From positions 24,027 through 88,026 of the forward strand of contig NZ_JARHZJ010000088.1 in the NCBI RefSeq assembly GCF_029258205.1: a stretch of 64,000 nt of DNA. The letters are read 5' to 3'. Every line of letters begins with the position of its first letter. The first letter of the stretch is position 1. The notes beneath the pieces are model-generated. The model made no database searches and was not told the DNA's origin. It saw only the letters and a list, made by a program, of their open reading frames with translations. The position numbers and the translations under genes were made by a program. The stretch is from Clostridium sp. Its GTDB lineage: Bacteria > Bacillota > Clostridia > Clostridiales > Clostridiaceae. Below are positions 10,061-19,970 of this stretch, in pieces.

Positions 10061-11161
10061 ATGAATGAAGAATTTCTAGGGGCATTATCTGAAATAGTAA
10101 AAGAGAAAGGAATTTCAGTAGAGGCTTTATTAGAAACTATAGATGATGCTATAATAGCAGCTTATAAGAAAAATTTTTCTAATTCAGGAACGACTGCACA
10201 AAATGTAAAGGTAAAACGTGATGAAAAATCAGGAGAAATCCATGTTTATGCTCAAAAAGTTGTTGTTGAAGAAGTTTATGATGATGTAACAGAAATAAGT
10301 TTAGAAGATGCAAAGGATATTAGTGCTATTTATCAATTAGATGACATAGTAGAAATAGAAGTAACACCTAAAAACTTTGGAAGAGTTGCAGCACAACTTG
10401 CTAAACAGATGGTTATCCAAAGAATAAAAGAATCTGAGAGAAATGTAATTTACTCAGAATTTGTAGAAAAAGAATTTGACATATTACCTGGTACAGTAAT
10501 AAGAAAAGATAAAGGTAATGTATTTGTAGACTTAGGAAAAATAGAAGGTGTTTTAGGACCAAATGAACAAATGCCTACAGAAAAATATAACTTCAATGAA
10601 AAATTACAATTATATGTAGTTGAAGTTAAGAAAACATCTAAAGGGGCTTCAGTTTTATGTTCAAGAACACATCCAGGTTTAGTTAAAAGATTATTTGAAT
10701 TAGAAGTTCCAGAAATATATGAAGGAATAGTTGAAATAAAAAGCATAGCTAGAGAAGCTGGATCAAGAACTAAAATAGCTGTTTATTCAAATGATGAATC
10801 AGTAGATGCTATGGGAGCTTGTGTTGGACCTAAGGGTGTTAGAGTTCAAAATATAGTTAATGAACTAAAAAATGAAAAAATTGATATAATAAAATGGAGT
10901 AATACTCCATCTGAGTATATAGAAAATGCTTTAAGTCCAGCTAAGGTTATAAGCGTAGAAGCTGATGAAGAAACTAAATCAGCTAAGGTTATAGTTGATG
11001 ATAGTCAATTATCATTGGCTATAGGTAAAGAAGGACAAAACGTTAGATTAGCAGCTAAATTAACTGGTTGGAAAATAGATATAAAGAGCAAATCTAAAGC
11101 AGAAGAATTATTACAAGAAGAAAATATTGTTGTTGAAGAAGATACTATAATAGAAGAATAA
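10061..11161 (+). CDS. nusA: Transcription termination/antitermination factor NusA
   Basis: RNA polymerase-binding elongation factor that promotes pausing and intrinsic termination. Domains in order: N-terminal RNAP-binding domain (1-125), S1 domain (about 135-200, GTVIRKDKGNVFVDLGKIEGVL), and two KH domains (GACVGPKGVRVQNIV near 250; SLAIGKEGQNVRLAAKLTGWKIDI near 320). At 366 aa it lacks the C-terminal acidic repeats of E. coli NusA, as is usual in Firmicutes. It may feed back on the hairpins in its own leader. Confidence 0.97.
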   Translation: MNEEFLGALSEIVKEKGISVEALLETIDDAIIAAYKKNFSNSGTTAQNVKVKRDEKSGEIHVYAQKVVVEEVYDDVTEISLEDAKDISAIYQLDDIVEIEVTPKNFGRVAAQLAKQMVIQRIKESERNVIYSEFVEKEFDILPGTVIRKDKGNVFVDLGKIEGVLGPNEQMPTEKYNFNEKLQLYVVEVKKTSKGASVLCSRTHPGLVKRLFELEVPEIYEGIVEIKSIAREAGSRTKIAVYSNDESVDAMGACVGPKGVRVQNIVNELKNEKIDIIKWSNTPSEYIENALSPAKVISVEADEETKSAKVIVDDSQLSLAIGKEGQNVRLAAKLTGWKIDIKSKSKAEELLQEENIVVEEDTIIEE

Positions 11162-11188
11162 TAACTTCTAGACTTTGGAGGTGACAAG

Positions 11189-11455
11189 ATGAAACCTAAA
11201 AAAATTCCAATGAGAATGTGCAATGGTTGCATGGAAATGAAGCCTAAAAAAGAATTGATAAGAATAGTTAAAAATGCTGAAGGTGAAGTTTCAGTAGATT
11301 TAACTGGTAAAAAATCAGGAAGAGGGGCTTATATTTGTAAAAGTGTTGAATGTTTAGAAAAAGCATTTAAAGCAAAAAGATTAAATAAAAATCTTCAATC
11401 TAACATTGGAGATGAAGTCTATGATAGATTGAGGGATGAGATAATAAATGGATAA
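11189..11455 (+). CDS. rnpM: RNase P modulator RnpM (YlxR, DUF448)
   Basis: Small RNA-binding protein; its B. subtilis homologue YlxR/RnpM is reported to bind and inhibit RNase P. The family signature is clear: RMCNGCMEMKPKKELIRIVK at the N terminus and GRGAYIC near residue 47. At 88 aa it is full length. GGAGGTGA precedes the ATG. Its 3' end overlaps ylxQ by 8 nt, suggesting translational coupling within the nusA-infB operon. Confidence 0.9.
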   Translation: MKPKKIPMRMCNGCMEMKPKKELIRIVKNAEGEVSVDLTGKKSGRGAYICKSVECLEKAFKAKRLNKNLQSNIGDEVYDRLRDEIING

Positions 11456-11750
11456 ATTTCTTAATTTTTTAGGACTTACAAAAAGAGCTGGTAAACTTTT
11501 GGAGGGTTATAATAAATGTGAAGAGGAAATGAAAAGAAGTAAGATCTACTTATTTATTTTCTCAAATAGCATTTCAAATCGTTCAAAAGATAAATTCGTT
11601 AAGTACTGTAAACAGTATGATATACCATACATAGATGATTTTTCAAAGGAAGAATTAGGATATAGTATAGGTAGATACGAAATAAATATATTAGGAGTAA
11701 CTGATGAGAATATGGCAGAAAAACTTTTGTCATATTCTAATAATAATTAG
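11448..11750 (+). CDS. rplGA: L7Ae-family ribosomal protein YlxQ
   Basis: L7Ae/L30e-type kink-turn RNA-binding protein, 100 aa. It starts [27 protein letters not shown], the characteristic GLAxRAGKxxxG-type segment of YlxQ proteins. Position between ylxR and infB is conserved in Firmicutes. Its exact cellular role is not settled; kink-turn binding is known for the B. subtilis homologues. Confidence 0.88.
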   Translation: MDKFLNFLGLTKRAGKLLEGYNKCEEEMKRSKIYLFIFSNSISNRSKDKFVKYCKQYDIPYIDDFSKEELGYSIGRYEINILGVTDENMAEKLLSYSNNN

Positions 11751-11779
11751 TTCATCTAAAAATTTTCGGAGGTGAATAT

Positions 11780-13819
11780 ATGTCAAAAATAAGAGTTTAT
11801 GAATTGGCAAAAGAGTTAAGAGTTCCAAGTAAAGTTCTTATAAACGTATTAATGGATGAGTTTGGCGTTGAGGTTAAAAACCATATGAGCGTTATAGAAG
11901 ATGAAGATGCTGCATTAATAAAAGAGCTTTTAGCAGGAAGTGAAACAAACAGTGAATTGGTTGCTGAATATGAAGCTGAATTAGCTGAAGAAGTTAATAA
12001 TGTTGCTAAGAAGAAAAAGAAAAAGAAAAAAAGTAGCGAAGATGATGCTTTAGAACAAGGTGTTGAAGTTATAGAAATTGGAAAAACTATAACAGTTAAA
12101 GAATTAGCTGAGAAATTAAATAAACCAGTTAATGATGTTATAAAAACTCTTATCTTCACAGGAGTAATGGCTGCTATAAACCAAGAAATAGATTTTGAAA
12201 CAGCTGAAAAAGTTGCTGAAAAGTACGAGGTTGCAGTTTATGAAAAAGAAGAAGAGAATACTTTAGAAGAGTTCGAAGAAGATACTGATGTAGAAGAAGA
12301 AAATCTAGCTAAGAGACCACCTATCATAACAGTAATGGGTCACGTTGATCATGGTAAAACTTCATTACTTGACGCTATAAGAAAATCAAAGGTAACAAGT
12401 ACAGAAGCAGGTGGAATAACTCAACATATAGGTGCTTATACTGTTGAAGTAAACGGAGAAACTTTAACATTCTTAGATACACCAGGGCATGAAGCTTTCA
12501 CAGCAATGAGAGCTAGAGGAGCTCAAATAACAGACGTAGTTATTTTAGTTGTTGCAGCTGATGATGGAATAATGCCACAAACAGTAGAAGCTATAAATCA
12601 CTGTAAGGCAGCTAACGTTCCAATGATAGTTGCGATAAACAAAATGGATAGAGAAGGTGCTAATCCAGATAGAGTTAAACAAGAATTAACTGAGCATGGG
12701 TTAGTTGTTGAAGACTGGGGTGGAGATATCATAGCAGTACCAGTTTCAGCTAAAAATAGAGAAAACATAGATACTCTATTAGAAATGGTTCTTTTAACTT
12801 CAGAAATGCAAGAATTAAAAGCAGATGCTGGAAGAAAAGCAAAAGGAACAGTTGTAGAGGCTAAATTAGATAAAGGTAGAGGTTCTGTAGCAACATTACT
12901 AGTTCAAAATGGTACTTTACACATGGGAGATTCAATTATAGTTGGTAGCACTTACGGAAGAATAAGAGCTATGTTTGATGACTCAGGTAAGAAGATAAAA
13001 TCAGCTGGTCCATCAATTCCAGTTGAGGTTTTAGGTCTTTCAGAAGTACCAGCTGCTGGAGATAGATTCACAGTTGTTAAAGATGAGAAGACAGCTAGAA
13101 ATATGGCTGAAGCTAGAAAAGAAAAAATAAGACAGGAAAGTTTCGCAACTTCACATAGGGTTTCATTGGAAGATTTATATAGCCAAATTAAAGAAGGTTC
13201 AGTCAAAGAACTTTCAGTTATAGTTAAAGCAGATGTTCAAGGTTCTGTTGAAGCTATAAAAGCATCATTAGAAAAATTATCAACTGATGATGTAAAGGTA
13301 AGAGTTATACATGGAGCTGTTGGTGCTATATCAGAAACAGATATAACATTAGCTGCTGCATCTAACGCTATAGTAATAGGATTTAATGTTAGACCAGATA
13401 ACAATGCTGTAGTAGCTTCAGAAAGAGATGGAGTTGAAGTTAAAACATACAGAGTAATATACGACGCTATAGAAGATATTAAGTCAGCCATGATTGGTAT
13501 GTTAGATCCTGAATATAAAGAAGTTATATTAGGTACCGCTGAAATAAGAGCTACTTATAAAATTTCTAATGTTGGAACAATTGCTGGAGGATATGTATTA
13601 ACTGGTAAATTAGTTAGAAATGCAGATGTAAGAGTTATAAGAGAAGGTATTGTAATATTTGAATCTAAGTTAGCATCATTAAAGAGATTTAAAGATGATG
13701 TAAAAGAAGTAAATGCTGGATATGAGTGTGGATTTAGTGTAGAAAAGTTCAATGATATTAAAGAAGGCGATATAATAGAAGCATATACTATGGAAGCTAT
13801 TCAAAGAAAAGAACTTTAA
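11780..13819 (+). CDS. infB: Translation initiation factor IF-2
   Basis: GTPase that brings fMet-tRNA to the 30S subunit and promotes subunit joining. An N-terminal IF2_N module ([20 protein letters not shown]), a short Lys-rich linker (KKKKKKKK near residue 77), a second IF2_N module, then the G domain with GHVDHGKTS (about 189), DTPGHE and NKMD, followed by domains II-IV. At 679 aa the linker is much shorter than in E. coli, typical for clostridia. GGAGGTGA precedes the ATG. Confidence 0.98.
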   Translation: MSKIRVYELAKELRVPSKVLINVLMDEFGVEVKNHMSVIEDEDAALIKELLAGSETNSELVAEYEAELAEEVNNVAKKKKKKKKSSEDDALEQGVEVIEIGKTITVKELAEKLNKPVNDVIKTLIFTGVMAAINQEIDFETAEKVAEKYEVAVYEKEEENTLEEFEEDTDVEEENLAKRPPIITVMGHVDHGKTSLLDAIRKSKVTSTEAGGITQHIGAYTVEVNGETLTFLDTPGHEAFTAMRARGAQITDVVILVVAADDGIMPQTVEAINHCKAANVPMIVAINKMDREGANPDRVKQELTEHGLVVEDWGGDIIAVPVSAKNRENIDTLLEMVLLTSEMQELKADAGRKAKGTVVEAKLDKGRGSVATLLVQNGTLHMGDSIIVGSTYGRIRAMFDDSGKKIKSAGPSIPVEVLGLSEVPAAGDRFTVVKDEKTARNMAEARKEKIRQESFATSHRVSLEDLYSQIKEGSVKELSVIVKADVQGSVEAIKASLEKLSTDDVKVRVIHGAVGAISETDITLAAASNAIVIGFNVRPDNNAVVASERDGVEVKTYRVIYDAIEDIKSAMIGMLDPEYKEVILGTAEIRATYKISNVGTIAGGYVLTGKLVRNADVRVIREGIVIFESKLASLKRFKDDVKEVNAGYECGFSVEKFNDIKEGDIIEAYTMEAIQRKEL

Positions 13820-13840
13820 TTTTATAAAGAGGTGATTTAC

Positions 13841-14191
13841 ATGACTAACTTCAGAGGTAAAAGAATAAATGAAGAAGTAAAAAAAGAAGTAAGTGATATA
13901 ATAAGAAATCAAATAAAAGATCCTAGACTAACAGCAATGGTGAGTGTAACTCAAGTTGAAGTTACTAAAGATTTAAGATATGCTAAAGTTTTTGTTAGTC
14001 TATTCGCTAAAAGTGATGAAGAAAAAGAGGAAAGTTTAAAAGCTCTAAAAAGTTCAGCTGGCTTTATAAGAAAAGAAGTTGGAAATAGAGTTAAGCTAAG
14101 AAGTACTCCTGAAATATTATTTGAAGAAGATAATTCTATAGATAATGCAATGTATATTGAATCATTGCTAAACAAAATCAAGGAGAAATAA
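13841..14191 (+). CDS. rbfA: 30S ribosome-binding factor RbfA
   Basis: KH-like ribosome maturation factor needed for 16S rRNA 5'-end processing and cold adaptation. Family motifs RGKRINEEVKKEVSDIIRNQIKDPRL at the start and LRSTPEILFEEDNSID near the end. The ORF-track start at 13832 overlaps the GAGGTGAT ribosome site, so ATG 13841 is preferred, giving 116 aa. It lies 21 nt after infB and 2 nt before nrnA. Confidence 0.95.
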   Translation: MTNFRGKRINEEVKKEVSDIIRNQIKDPRLTAMVSVTQVEVTKDLRYAKVFVSLFAKSDEEKEESLKALKSSAGFIRKEVGNRVKLRSTPEILFEEDNSIDNAMYIESLLNKIKEK

Positions 14192-14193
14192 AA

Positions 14194-15147
14194 ATGAGAT
14201 TTCATGATGTAATATCAATTATAAATAAAAGTAAGAAAATTGGTATAACATATCATGTATCTCCAGATGGTGATGCCTTAGGTAGTGTTTTAGCACTACT
14301 TCAAGGCATTAGAATTTATGGTAAAGAAGCTTATGTTATCTCTAAAGACTTAGTCTCAGATAACCTAAGCTTTCTGCCTTATGTTGAGGAAATAACTGGA
14401 GAAGTTATAAAACCATCAGAAGATACTGATTGTGTTATAGTATTAGATTGTGGAAATATTGAAAGAATTTCTGCAGATTTAAGTGGATTCAAAGGAAATT
14501 TAGTTAATATTGATCATCATTTATCAAATGATAAGTATGGTGTTGTTAACTATGTAGATACAGAGGCTTCAGCAACAGCTGAAATAATATTTATGTTGCT
14601 TAAGGAGTTGAAGATTGAAATTAATGAAAATATAGCTAAATGTTTATATACATCATTAATAACTGATACCGGTTCTTTTAGATATTCAAATTCTACTGAA
14701 AGAACTCATATAATAGCAGGAGAATTAGTTAATTATATAAAACATGATGAAATTCATAGAAATATATTTGATAATAAACCTTTTGCTAAAATGAAACTAA
14801 TGTCTTTAGTTTTAGGAGATATGGAACTAGTTTGCAATAACAAAATAGTTCTTATGAGAATTACTAAAAATATGATAGATTCTATTGGTGAAGAAGTTCA
14901 AAATAGTTCGGATGTTGTATCATTAGGAAATCAAATAAAAGGTGTAGAAGGATGCATACTTCTTAAAGAGGTAGATGAAGGAGTAAAAGTTAGTTTTAGA
15001 TCTAAAGATACATTAGATGTTAGAAAGATTGCAGAAAACTTTGGTGGCGGAGGTCATACAAAAGCTGCAGGAGCATTCATTAAAAATGTAAGTATAGATG
15101 AAGCTAAAAATAATATATTAGAAATACTTGCAAAAGAGATGGTGTAA
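14194..15147 (+). CDS. nrnA: DHH-family bifunctional oligoribonuclease / PAP phosphatase
   Basis: NrnA-type enzyme that degrades 2-5-nt RNA to mononucleotides and removes the 3' phosphate from pAp. DHH domain motifs are visible: HVSPDGDALGS (residues 23-33), VLDCGN, and the NIDHHLSN signature near residue 106; the C-terminal DHHA1 domain ends in NFGGGGHTKAAGA. Length 317 aa is typical. It is placed between rbfA and truB, 3 nt before truB, the conserved clostridial order. Confidence 0.93.
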   Translation: MRFHDVISIINKSKKIGITYHVSPDGDALGSVLALLQGIRIYGKEAYVISKDLVSDNLSFLPYVEEITGEVIKPSEDTDCVIVLDCGNIERISADLSGFKGNLVNIDHHLSNDKYGVVNYVDTEASATAEIIFMLLKELKIEINENIAKCLYTSLITDTGSFRYSNSTERTHIIAGELVNYIKHDEIHRNIFDNKPFAKMKLMSLVLGDMELVCNNKIVLMRITKNMIDSIGEEVQNSSDVVSLGNQIKGVEGCILLKEVDEGVKVSFRSKDTLDVRKIAENFGGGGHTKAAGAFIKNVSIDEAKNNILEILAKEMV

Positions 15148-15150
15148 TAT

Positions 15151-16035
15151 ATGAATGGGGTAATTAATATATATAAAAATACAGGAATGACTTCATTTGA
15201 TGTTGTAGCCATAGTAAGAAGGATTTCAAATATGAAAAAGGTTGGACATACAGGAACTTTAGATCCATCAGCTTCTGGAGTTTTACCTGTATGTCTTGGA
15301 AAAGCTACAAAAATTATAGATTATATAATGGAAAATAAAAAAGTTTATAGAGTGAATTTAAAACTTGGTATGGTTACTGATACATATGACTTAGAAGGAG
15401 ATATTTTAAGAAAGAAGAATGCATCACATATAACAAAGGATGAAATATTAAATTGTATAAACTCCTTTTTAGGAACAATAGATCAAGTTCCACCAATGTA
15501 TTCTGCTTTAAAACAAAATGGAGTAAGATTATATGAATTAGCGCGTCAAGGAATAGAAGTTCACAGAGAAGCTAGAAAAATTACTATTTATTCTATTGAA
15601 AATATAATAATAGAATCAAATGATAATATACAAATGGATGTTTGTTGTTCTAAGGGGACATATATAAGAAGTCTTTGTTATGATATTGGTGAAAAATTAA
15701 ATGTTGGAGCAACAATGACTGCCTTAGAGAGAATACAAAATGGTCCATTTACTAAAGAAGAATCAATAAATATAGAGGATTTAACAGAAGAGCTTTTAGA
15801 AAATCATATTATTTCTATTGAAAAGGCTTTAGATGCTTTTGAAAAAATCACAGTAAATGAGAAGTTTAGTAAGCTTTTAATAAATGGAGTTAAAGTATTT
15901 GATACTAGAATGTATAGTGATGAAGTTGAATTTAATAAACTATACAGAGTATATGAAGAAAATGGAGCTTTTTTAGGATTAGGGAAGAGAGATGAAAAAG
16001 GATTTAAATTGGAGAAATTACTGATAGAGGAGTAG
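15151..16035 (+). CDS. truB: tRNA pseudouridine(55) synthase
   Basis: Makes pseudouridine 55 in the T-loop of tRNAs. The catalytic motif HTGTLDPSASGVLPVCLG holds the nucleophilic Asp (residue about 38), and NIYKNTGMTSFDVV and KGTYIRSL are family motifs. The C-terminal domain is present; 294 aa is normal. No strong ribosome site is visible; translation is probably coupled to nrnA, whose stop codon is 3 nt upstream. Confidence 0.96.
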   Translation: MNGVINIYKNTGMTSFDVVAIVRRISNMKKVGHTGTLDPSASGVLPVCLGKATKIIDYIMENKKVYRVNLKLGMVTDTYDLEGDILRKKNASHITKDEILNCINSFLGTIDQVPPMYSALKQNGVRLYELARQGIEVHREARKITIYSIENIIIESNDNIQMDVCCSKGTYIRSLCYDIGEKLNVGATMTALERIQNGPFTKEESINIEDLTEELLENHIISIEKALDAFEKITVNEKFSKLLINGVKVFDTRMYSDEVEFNKLYRVYEENGAFLGLGKRDEKGFKLEKLLIEE

Positions 16036-16038
16036 TCA

Positions 16039-16968
16039 ATGATTTTAATAAATAATGATTTTAAGAGAGTGGTTCAAAAAGGCACCTATGTAGCTTTAGG
16101 GAGTTTTGATGGAATTCATAAAGGTCATTTAGCTTTAATAAATAAAATTAATGAATTATCTAAAAAGAATGATTCATTAAGTATGGTATATACATTTAAA
16201 AATCATCCAAGAACATTTATAAACAAGGAAGGAGCTCCAAAACTTTTAGTAACTTTACATGAAAAGGTAAAAATTCTTGAAGATTTAAAAGTTGATTTGA
16301 GTAGTTTTGTTGAGTTTGATAAAAAGTTTATGGAGTTGGAGCCAGAAGAGTTTATAGAAAATCTTATAAAAAACTATAATTTACAAGGAATTGTTGTTGG
16401 ATTTAACTATAGATTTGGGCATAAAAACATGGGTGATGTTAAGTTACTTAAGGAATTATGTGATTTAAAAGGATTAGAGCTTTATGTTATAGATCCATTT
16501 ACATATAAATCAGAAGTAGTTAGTTCAACAAGAATAAGAAAAGCTTTATCAGAAGGAGATTTAGAGGATGCTAATAGTATGTTAGGTAGATATTTTTCAT
16601 TAATTGGTGAAGTGGTAAGTGGAAGGAAAATAGGGAGAACAATTAATTTTCCAACAGCTAATTTAAAGATCAATGATGAAATAATACTTCCTAAGATAGG
16701 AGTTTATTATACTAATCTGGAAGTTAACGGAGAAATTTATAAAGGTATAACTTCAATTGGGAATAATCCTACTGTAAATGGTAAGAATATTACAGTAGAG
16801 ACTCACATACTAGATTTTGATGAAGATATATATGGAAAGTATATAAAACTTTATTTTATAAGTAAGATAAGAAATGAAAAAAAATTTAATTCTTTAGAAG
16901 AATTAAGAGAACAATTAATTAAAGATAAAAAATTTGCTGAAGAAAGTAACATAAAAATTTCTTTGTAA
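16039..16968 (+). CDS. ribF: Bifunctional riboflavin kinase / FAD synthetase
   Basis: Converts riboflavin to FMN and FMN to FAD. The N-terminal adenylyltransferase domain has the LGSFDGIHKGHLALI nucleotide-binding motif (residues 18-32) and STRIRKAL near 170; the C-terminal kinase domain has GRTINFPTANL and YTNLEVNGEIYKGITSIGNNPT. Length 309 aa is typical. It lies 3 nt after truB and is the last gene before the separate rpsO promoter. Confidence 0.96.
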   Translation: MILINNDFKRVVQKGTYVALGSFDGIHKGHLALINKINELSKKNDSLSMVYTFKNHPRTFINKEGAPKLLVTLHEKVKILEDLKVDLSSFVEFDKKFMELEPEEFIENLIKNYNLQGIVVGFNYRFGHKNMGDVKLLKELCDLKGLELYVIDPFTYKSEVVSSTRIRKALSEGDLEDANSMLGRYFSLIGEVVSGRKIGRTINFPTANLKINDEIILPKIGVYYTNLEVNGEIYKGITSIGNNPTVNGKNITVETHILDFDEDIYGKYIKLYFISKIRNEKKFNSLEELREQLIKDKKFAEESNIKISL

Positions 16969-16974
16969 TAAAGA

Positions 16975-17003
16975 TTTACAAGAAAAGCGAATTTTGATAT
17001 AAT
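16975..17003 (+). promoter_or_regulatory. SigA promoter of rpsO
   Basis: TTTACA-N17-TATAAT immediately after the ribF stop codon, with optimal spacing. Confidence 0.75.
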
Positions 17004-17012
17004 TATATAGAA

Positions 17013-17059
17013 CCTAACTCTAAGATTTAAGGGTAACCGTCTTTTTTCTTGGAACTAGG
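17013..17059 (+). promoter_or_regulatory. Structured rpsO 5' leader, possible S15 autoregulatory element
   Basis: CCTA-AC-TCTAAG (17013-17024) pairs with CTTGGA-AC-TAGG (17048-17059), a two-part stem with a symmetric AC/AC internal loop enclosing about 23 nt. It sits between the promoter and the CGGAGG ribosome site. S15 is known to bind its own mRNA leader in several bacterial groups, using different folds; assignment of this fold to S15 control is inference. Confidence 0.5.
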
Positions 17060-17083
17060 GGATAAATTTTCGGAGGTATAACA

Positions 17084-17347
17084 ATGGATAAAATAAGAAA
17101 ACAAGAAATAATAGCTAAACATGCAAGACATGAAGGAGATACTGGTTCACCAGAAGTTCAAATTGCGTTATTAACAGAAAGAATAAACTCTTTAACTGAT
17201 CACTTAAGAACACATAAAAAAGACCACCATTCAAGAAGAGGGCTTTTAATGATGGTTGGACAAAGAAGAGGTTTATTAAACTACTTATATGATCAAGATA
17301 TTGAAAGATACAGAGCTATAATCAAAGAATTAGGATTAAGAAGATAA
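17084..17347 (+). CDS. rpsO: 30S ribosomal protein S15
   Basis: Primary 16S rRNA-binding protein of the small subunit. The 87-aa sequence matches the family throughout ([43 protein letters not shown]). ATG 17084 follows CGGAGG. The gene has its own promoter, leader and terminator and is followed by pnp, an arrangement conserved from E. coli to clostridia. Confidence 0.99.
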   Translation: MDKIRKQEIIAKHARHEGDTGSPEVQIALLTERINSLTDHLRTHKKDHHSRRGLLMMVGQRRGLLNYLYDQDIERYRAIIKELGLRR

Positions 17348-17352
17348 TTTAG

Positions 17353-17383
17353 TAGAGCGGGTTTTTTACCGCTCTATTATTTT
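17353..17383 (+). terminator. Intrinsic terminator after rpsO
   Basis: Stem TAGAGCGG / CCGCTCTA with an 8-nt T-rich loop, followed by TTATTTT. The tail is imperfect, so some readthrough into pnp is plausible. Confidence 0.8.
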
Positions 17384-17405
17384 AAAAATATTAATATTTT
17401 TAAAA
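17380..17405. repeat. 26-bp AT palindrome in the pnp leader
   Basis: A perfect self-complementary sequence, TTTTAAAAATATT / AATATTTTTAAAA, directly after the rpsO terminator and 34 nt before the pnp start. As RNA it could form a hairpin across the rpsO-pnp junction. Confidence 0.55.
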
Positions 17406-17439
17406 ATTTAGCCTTTATATACCGAAAGGAGGTATTTAT

Positions 17440-19548
17440 ATGAATCATATCCATGAAACTATCATAGCAGGAAGACCAATGAAAGTTGAGTTCGGAAAAT
17501 TAGGAATGCTTTCAGATGCTGCTATATTAATGAGTTATGGTGATACAGTAATATTAACAAATGTAAATGCATCAGAAAAACCAAGAGAAGGAATAGATTT
17601 TTTTCCATTAAGTGTTGAATACGAAGAGAGATTATATTCAGTTGGTAAAATACCAGGTGGATTTATAAAAAGAGAAGGAAAGCCTTCAGAGAAAGCTATA
17701 CTAAATGGTAGAGCTATAGACAGACCTTTAAGACCTTTATTTCCAAAAGGATATAGAAATGATGTTCAAGTAGTCTGTACAGTTGTTTCAGTAGAAAATG
17801 ATAACCTTCCTGAAATATTAGCTATAAATGCTGCCTCAATGGCATTATGTTTATCAAGCATACCTTTTACTACTCCAGTAGCTGCAGTTCAAGTTGGATT
17901 AATAGGAGAAGAATTTATACTAAATCCTAATTCAAAGGAAAGAGAAGAAAGTTCACTTCAATTAACTGTTTGTGCAACTAATGAAAGAGTTATGATGATT
18001 GAAGCTGGTGGAGATGAAATTCCAGAAGACACAATGATTAATGCTATCAAATTTGGGTTTGATAAGTGTCAAGATATAATAAAATTCCAAGAAGAAGCCG
18101 TAAGTATGTTTGGTAAAGAGAAAAAAGTACCAGAACTACATAAAGTATCAGAAGAAATAGAGGATGCTGTAAGAGAATTTGCCTTTGATATGATTAGTGA
18201 GTCAATGCACATTACTGATAGAGATGAAAGAAATGCTGCAATGGATGAAGTTAAAGCTAAAATCAATGAAGAATTTGAAGAAAAATATCCAGATAATATG
18301 TCTGATATTGGAGAAGTTGTTCACGATACACAAAAAGAAGTGGTAAGACATATGCTTTTAAAAGAAGGAAAAAGACCAGATGGAAGAGCTTTTGATGAAG
18401 TAAGAAACATTGGTTGTGAAGTTGGATTACTTCCAAGAACTCATGGAACAGGACTATTTACAAGAGGACTTACTCAAGTAATGACTGTTGCAACTTTAGG
18501 ATCAATAAGTGAAATTCAAATATTAGATGGTATTGGTGAAGAAGAATCTAAGAGATATATGCATCACTATAACTTCCCATCATATAGTGTTGGAGAAGTT
18601 AGACCATTAAGAGGACCCGGTAGAAGAGAAATTGGTCATGGAGCTTTAGCTGAAAGAGCTTTAGAACCACTTATACCTTCAGAAGCTGAGTTCCCATACA
18701 CAATAAGATTGGTATCAGAAGTATTAAGTTCAAATGGATCTACTTCACAGGCTTCAGTTTGTGGTAGTACATTAGCACTTTTAGATGCTGGTGTTCCAAT
18801 AAAGAGACCGGTAGCAGGTATAGCTATGGGATTAATAACTTCAAAAGATTTAACTGAGGAAGAAGTTTTAACTGATATCCAAGGTTTAGAAGATTTCTTT
18901 GGAGATATGGATTTTAAAGTAGCCGGAACAGAAAAAGGAATAACTTCAATTCAAGTAGATACTAAAATAAAAGGTTTATCAGAAAAAGTTATACATGATG
19001 CTATACATGGAGCAAGGAAAGCAAGATTAATGATTTTAGATAAGATTAAAGAATGCATACCAGCTCCAAGAAAAGAAGTTTCAAAATATGCACCTAAGAC
19101 ATCAACTTTACAAATAGATCCTGAGAAAATCAGAGATGTAATTGGTGCTGGTGGAAAAGTTATAAATAAGATTATAGCTGATACTGGTGTTAAAATAGAT
19201 ATAAAAGAAGATGGATTAGTTTATGTTTCATCAGCTGAATTAGAAGGTGTTAAAGAAGCTGTTAAAATAATAGAAGGCTTAACTAAAGAAGTTAAAGCTG
19301 GAGAAATTTATTTAGGTAAAGTTACAAAAATTGCTCAATTTGGTGCTTTTGTTGAGGTGTTACCTAATAAAGAAGGATTAGTTCATATTTCTAAGTTAGA
19401 TAATAAAAGAGTAGAAAAAGTTGAGGATATAGTATCTGTTGGAGATGAGATATTAGTTAAAGTAACAGAAATTGATTCTCAAGGTAGAATAAATCTTTCA
19501 AGAAAAGATGCAATAAAAGAGGCTGAAGAAGAAAATAAACAGCAATAG
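17440..19548 (+). CDS. pnp: Polyribonucleotide nucleotidyltransferase (PNPase)
   Basis: Phosphorolytic 3'-5' exoribonuclease. Two RNase PH domains ([15 protein letters not shown] in the first; [16 protein letters not shown] and the catalytic-region [18 protein letters not shown] in the second), joined by an alpha-helical linker, then KH ([21 protein letters not shown], about residue 565) and S1 (about 623-690) domains. At 702 aa it is full length. AAAGGAGG precedes the ATG. It probably acts with RNase Y, encoded at 28 kb, in mRNA decay. Confidence 0.99.
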   Translation: MNHIHETIIAGRPMKVEFGKLGMLSDAAILMSYGDTVILTNVNASEKPREGIDFFPLSVEYEERLYSVGKIPGGFIKREGKPSEKAILNGRAIDRPLRPLFPKGYRNDVQVVCTVVSVENDNLPEILAINAASMALCLSSIPFTTPVAAVQVGLIGEEFILNPNSKEREESSLQLTVCATNERVMMIEAGGDEIPEDTMINAIKFGFDKCQDIIKFQEEAVSMFGKEKKVPELHKVSEEIEDAVREFAFDMISESMHITDRDERNAAMDEVKAKINEEFEEKYPDNMSDIGEVVHDTQKEVVRHMLLKEGKRPDGRAFDEVRNIGCEVGLLPRTHGTGLFTRGLTQVMTVATLGSISEIQILDGIGEEESKRYMHHYNFPSYSVGEVRPLRGPGRREIGHGALAERALEPLIPSEAEFPYTIRLVSEVLSSNGSTSQASVCGSTLALLDAGVPIKRPVAGIAMGLITSKDLTEEEVLTDIQGLEDFFGDMDFKVAGTEKGITSIQVDTKIKGLSEKVIHDAIHGARKARLMILDKIKECIPAPRKEVSKYAPKTSTLQIDPEKIRDVIGAGGKVINKIIADTGVKIDIKEDGLVYVSSAELEGVKEAVKIIEGLTKEVKAGEIYLGKVTKIAQFGAFVEVLPNKEGLVHISKLDNKRVEKVEDIVSVGDEILVKVTEIDSQGRINLSRKDAIKEAEEENKQQ

Positions 19549-19550
19549 TA

Positions 19551-19582
19551 AAAGGCAATTATTATTGCCTTTTTATTTTTTT
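19551..19582 (+). terminator. Intrinsic terminator after pnp
   Basis: Stem AAAGGCAAT / ATTGCCTTT, 4-nt loop, followed by TTATTTTTTT. Confidence 0.88.
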
Positions 19583-19681
19583 CTTATTCATAAAGTCTAC
19601 ATCTTTTAATGAGAATTGACATATATTATTTATAAGCAACATATTATTTATTGTTTTAATAAATAAGTGGAGGTATGTTTT

Positions 19682-19957
19682 ATGAGTAATAATGTTAGGT
19701 ATTTAAGCGAAATAGAAAGATATGAAATTATAAATATAAATGATGGTGAAAAGTATAGTGGACTTATAAATAATGATGTTATTATAGATGAAGAAGGAAA
19801 ACTAAAATATTTAATAGTAAATTTAGGTGGAGGCAAGTTTAATCTTTTTAACTCAGATGAATATTTAGAAATTGAGTGGGAAAATGTAAAAAGAATAGGA
19901 GCTAAAACCATAATACTAGATGTAGACAGTGACATGATAAAAAAAACTAAACTATAG
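19682..19957 (+). CDS. ymxH: YlmC/YmxH-family PRC-barrel protein
   Basis: A 91-aa protein of the YlmC/YmxH sporulation-associated family: a single PRC-barrel-like beta domain (YEIININDGEKYSG, then LIVNLGGGKFNLF, WENVKRIGAKTIILDV). No enzymatic motif. The ORF-track start at 19667 lies in the GGAGG ribosome site, so ATG 19682 is chosen. Next to dapG and the TepA-like gene here, as in other Firmicutes. Function unknown; 'sporulation protein' is a family label only. Confidence 0.8.
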   Translation: MSNNVRYLSEIERYEIININDGEKYSGLINNDVIIDEEGKLKYLIVNLGGGKFNLFNSDEYLEIEWENVKRIGAKTIILDVDSDMIKKTKL

Positions 19958-19970
19958 GAGTGTGGGGATT

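Noticed and set aside
11797-12159. 120-aa minus-strand ORF within infB
   Set aside because: Phe/Ser-rich antisense of the Lys/Glu-rich IF-2 linker; shadow.
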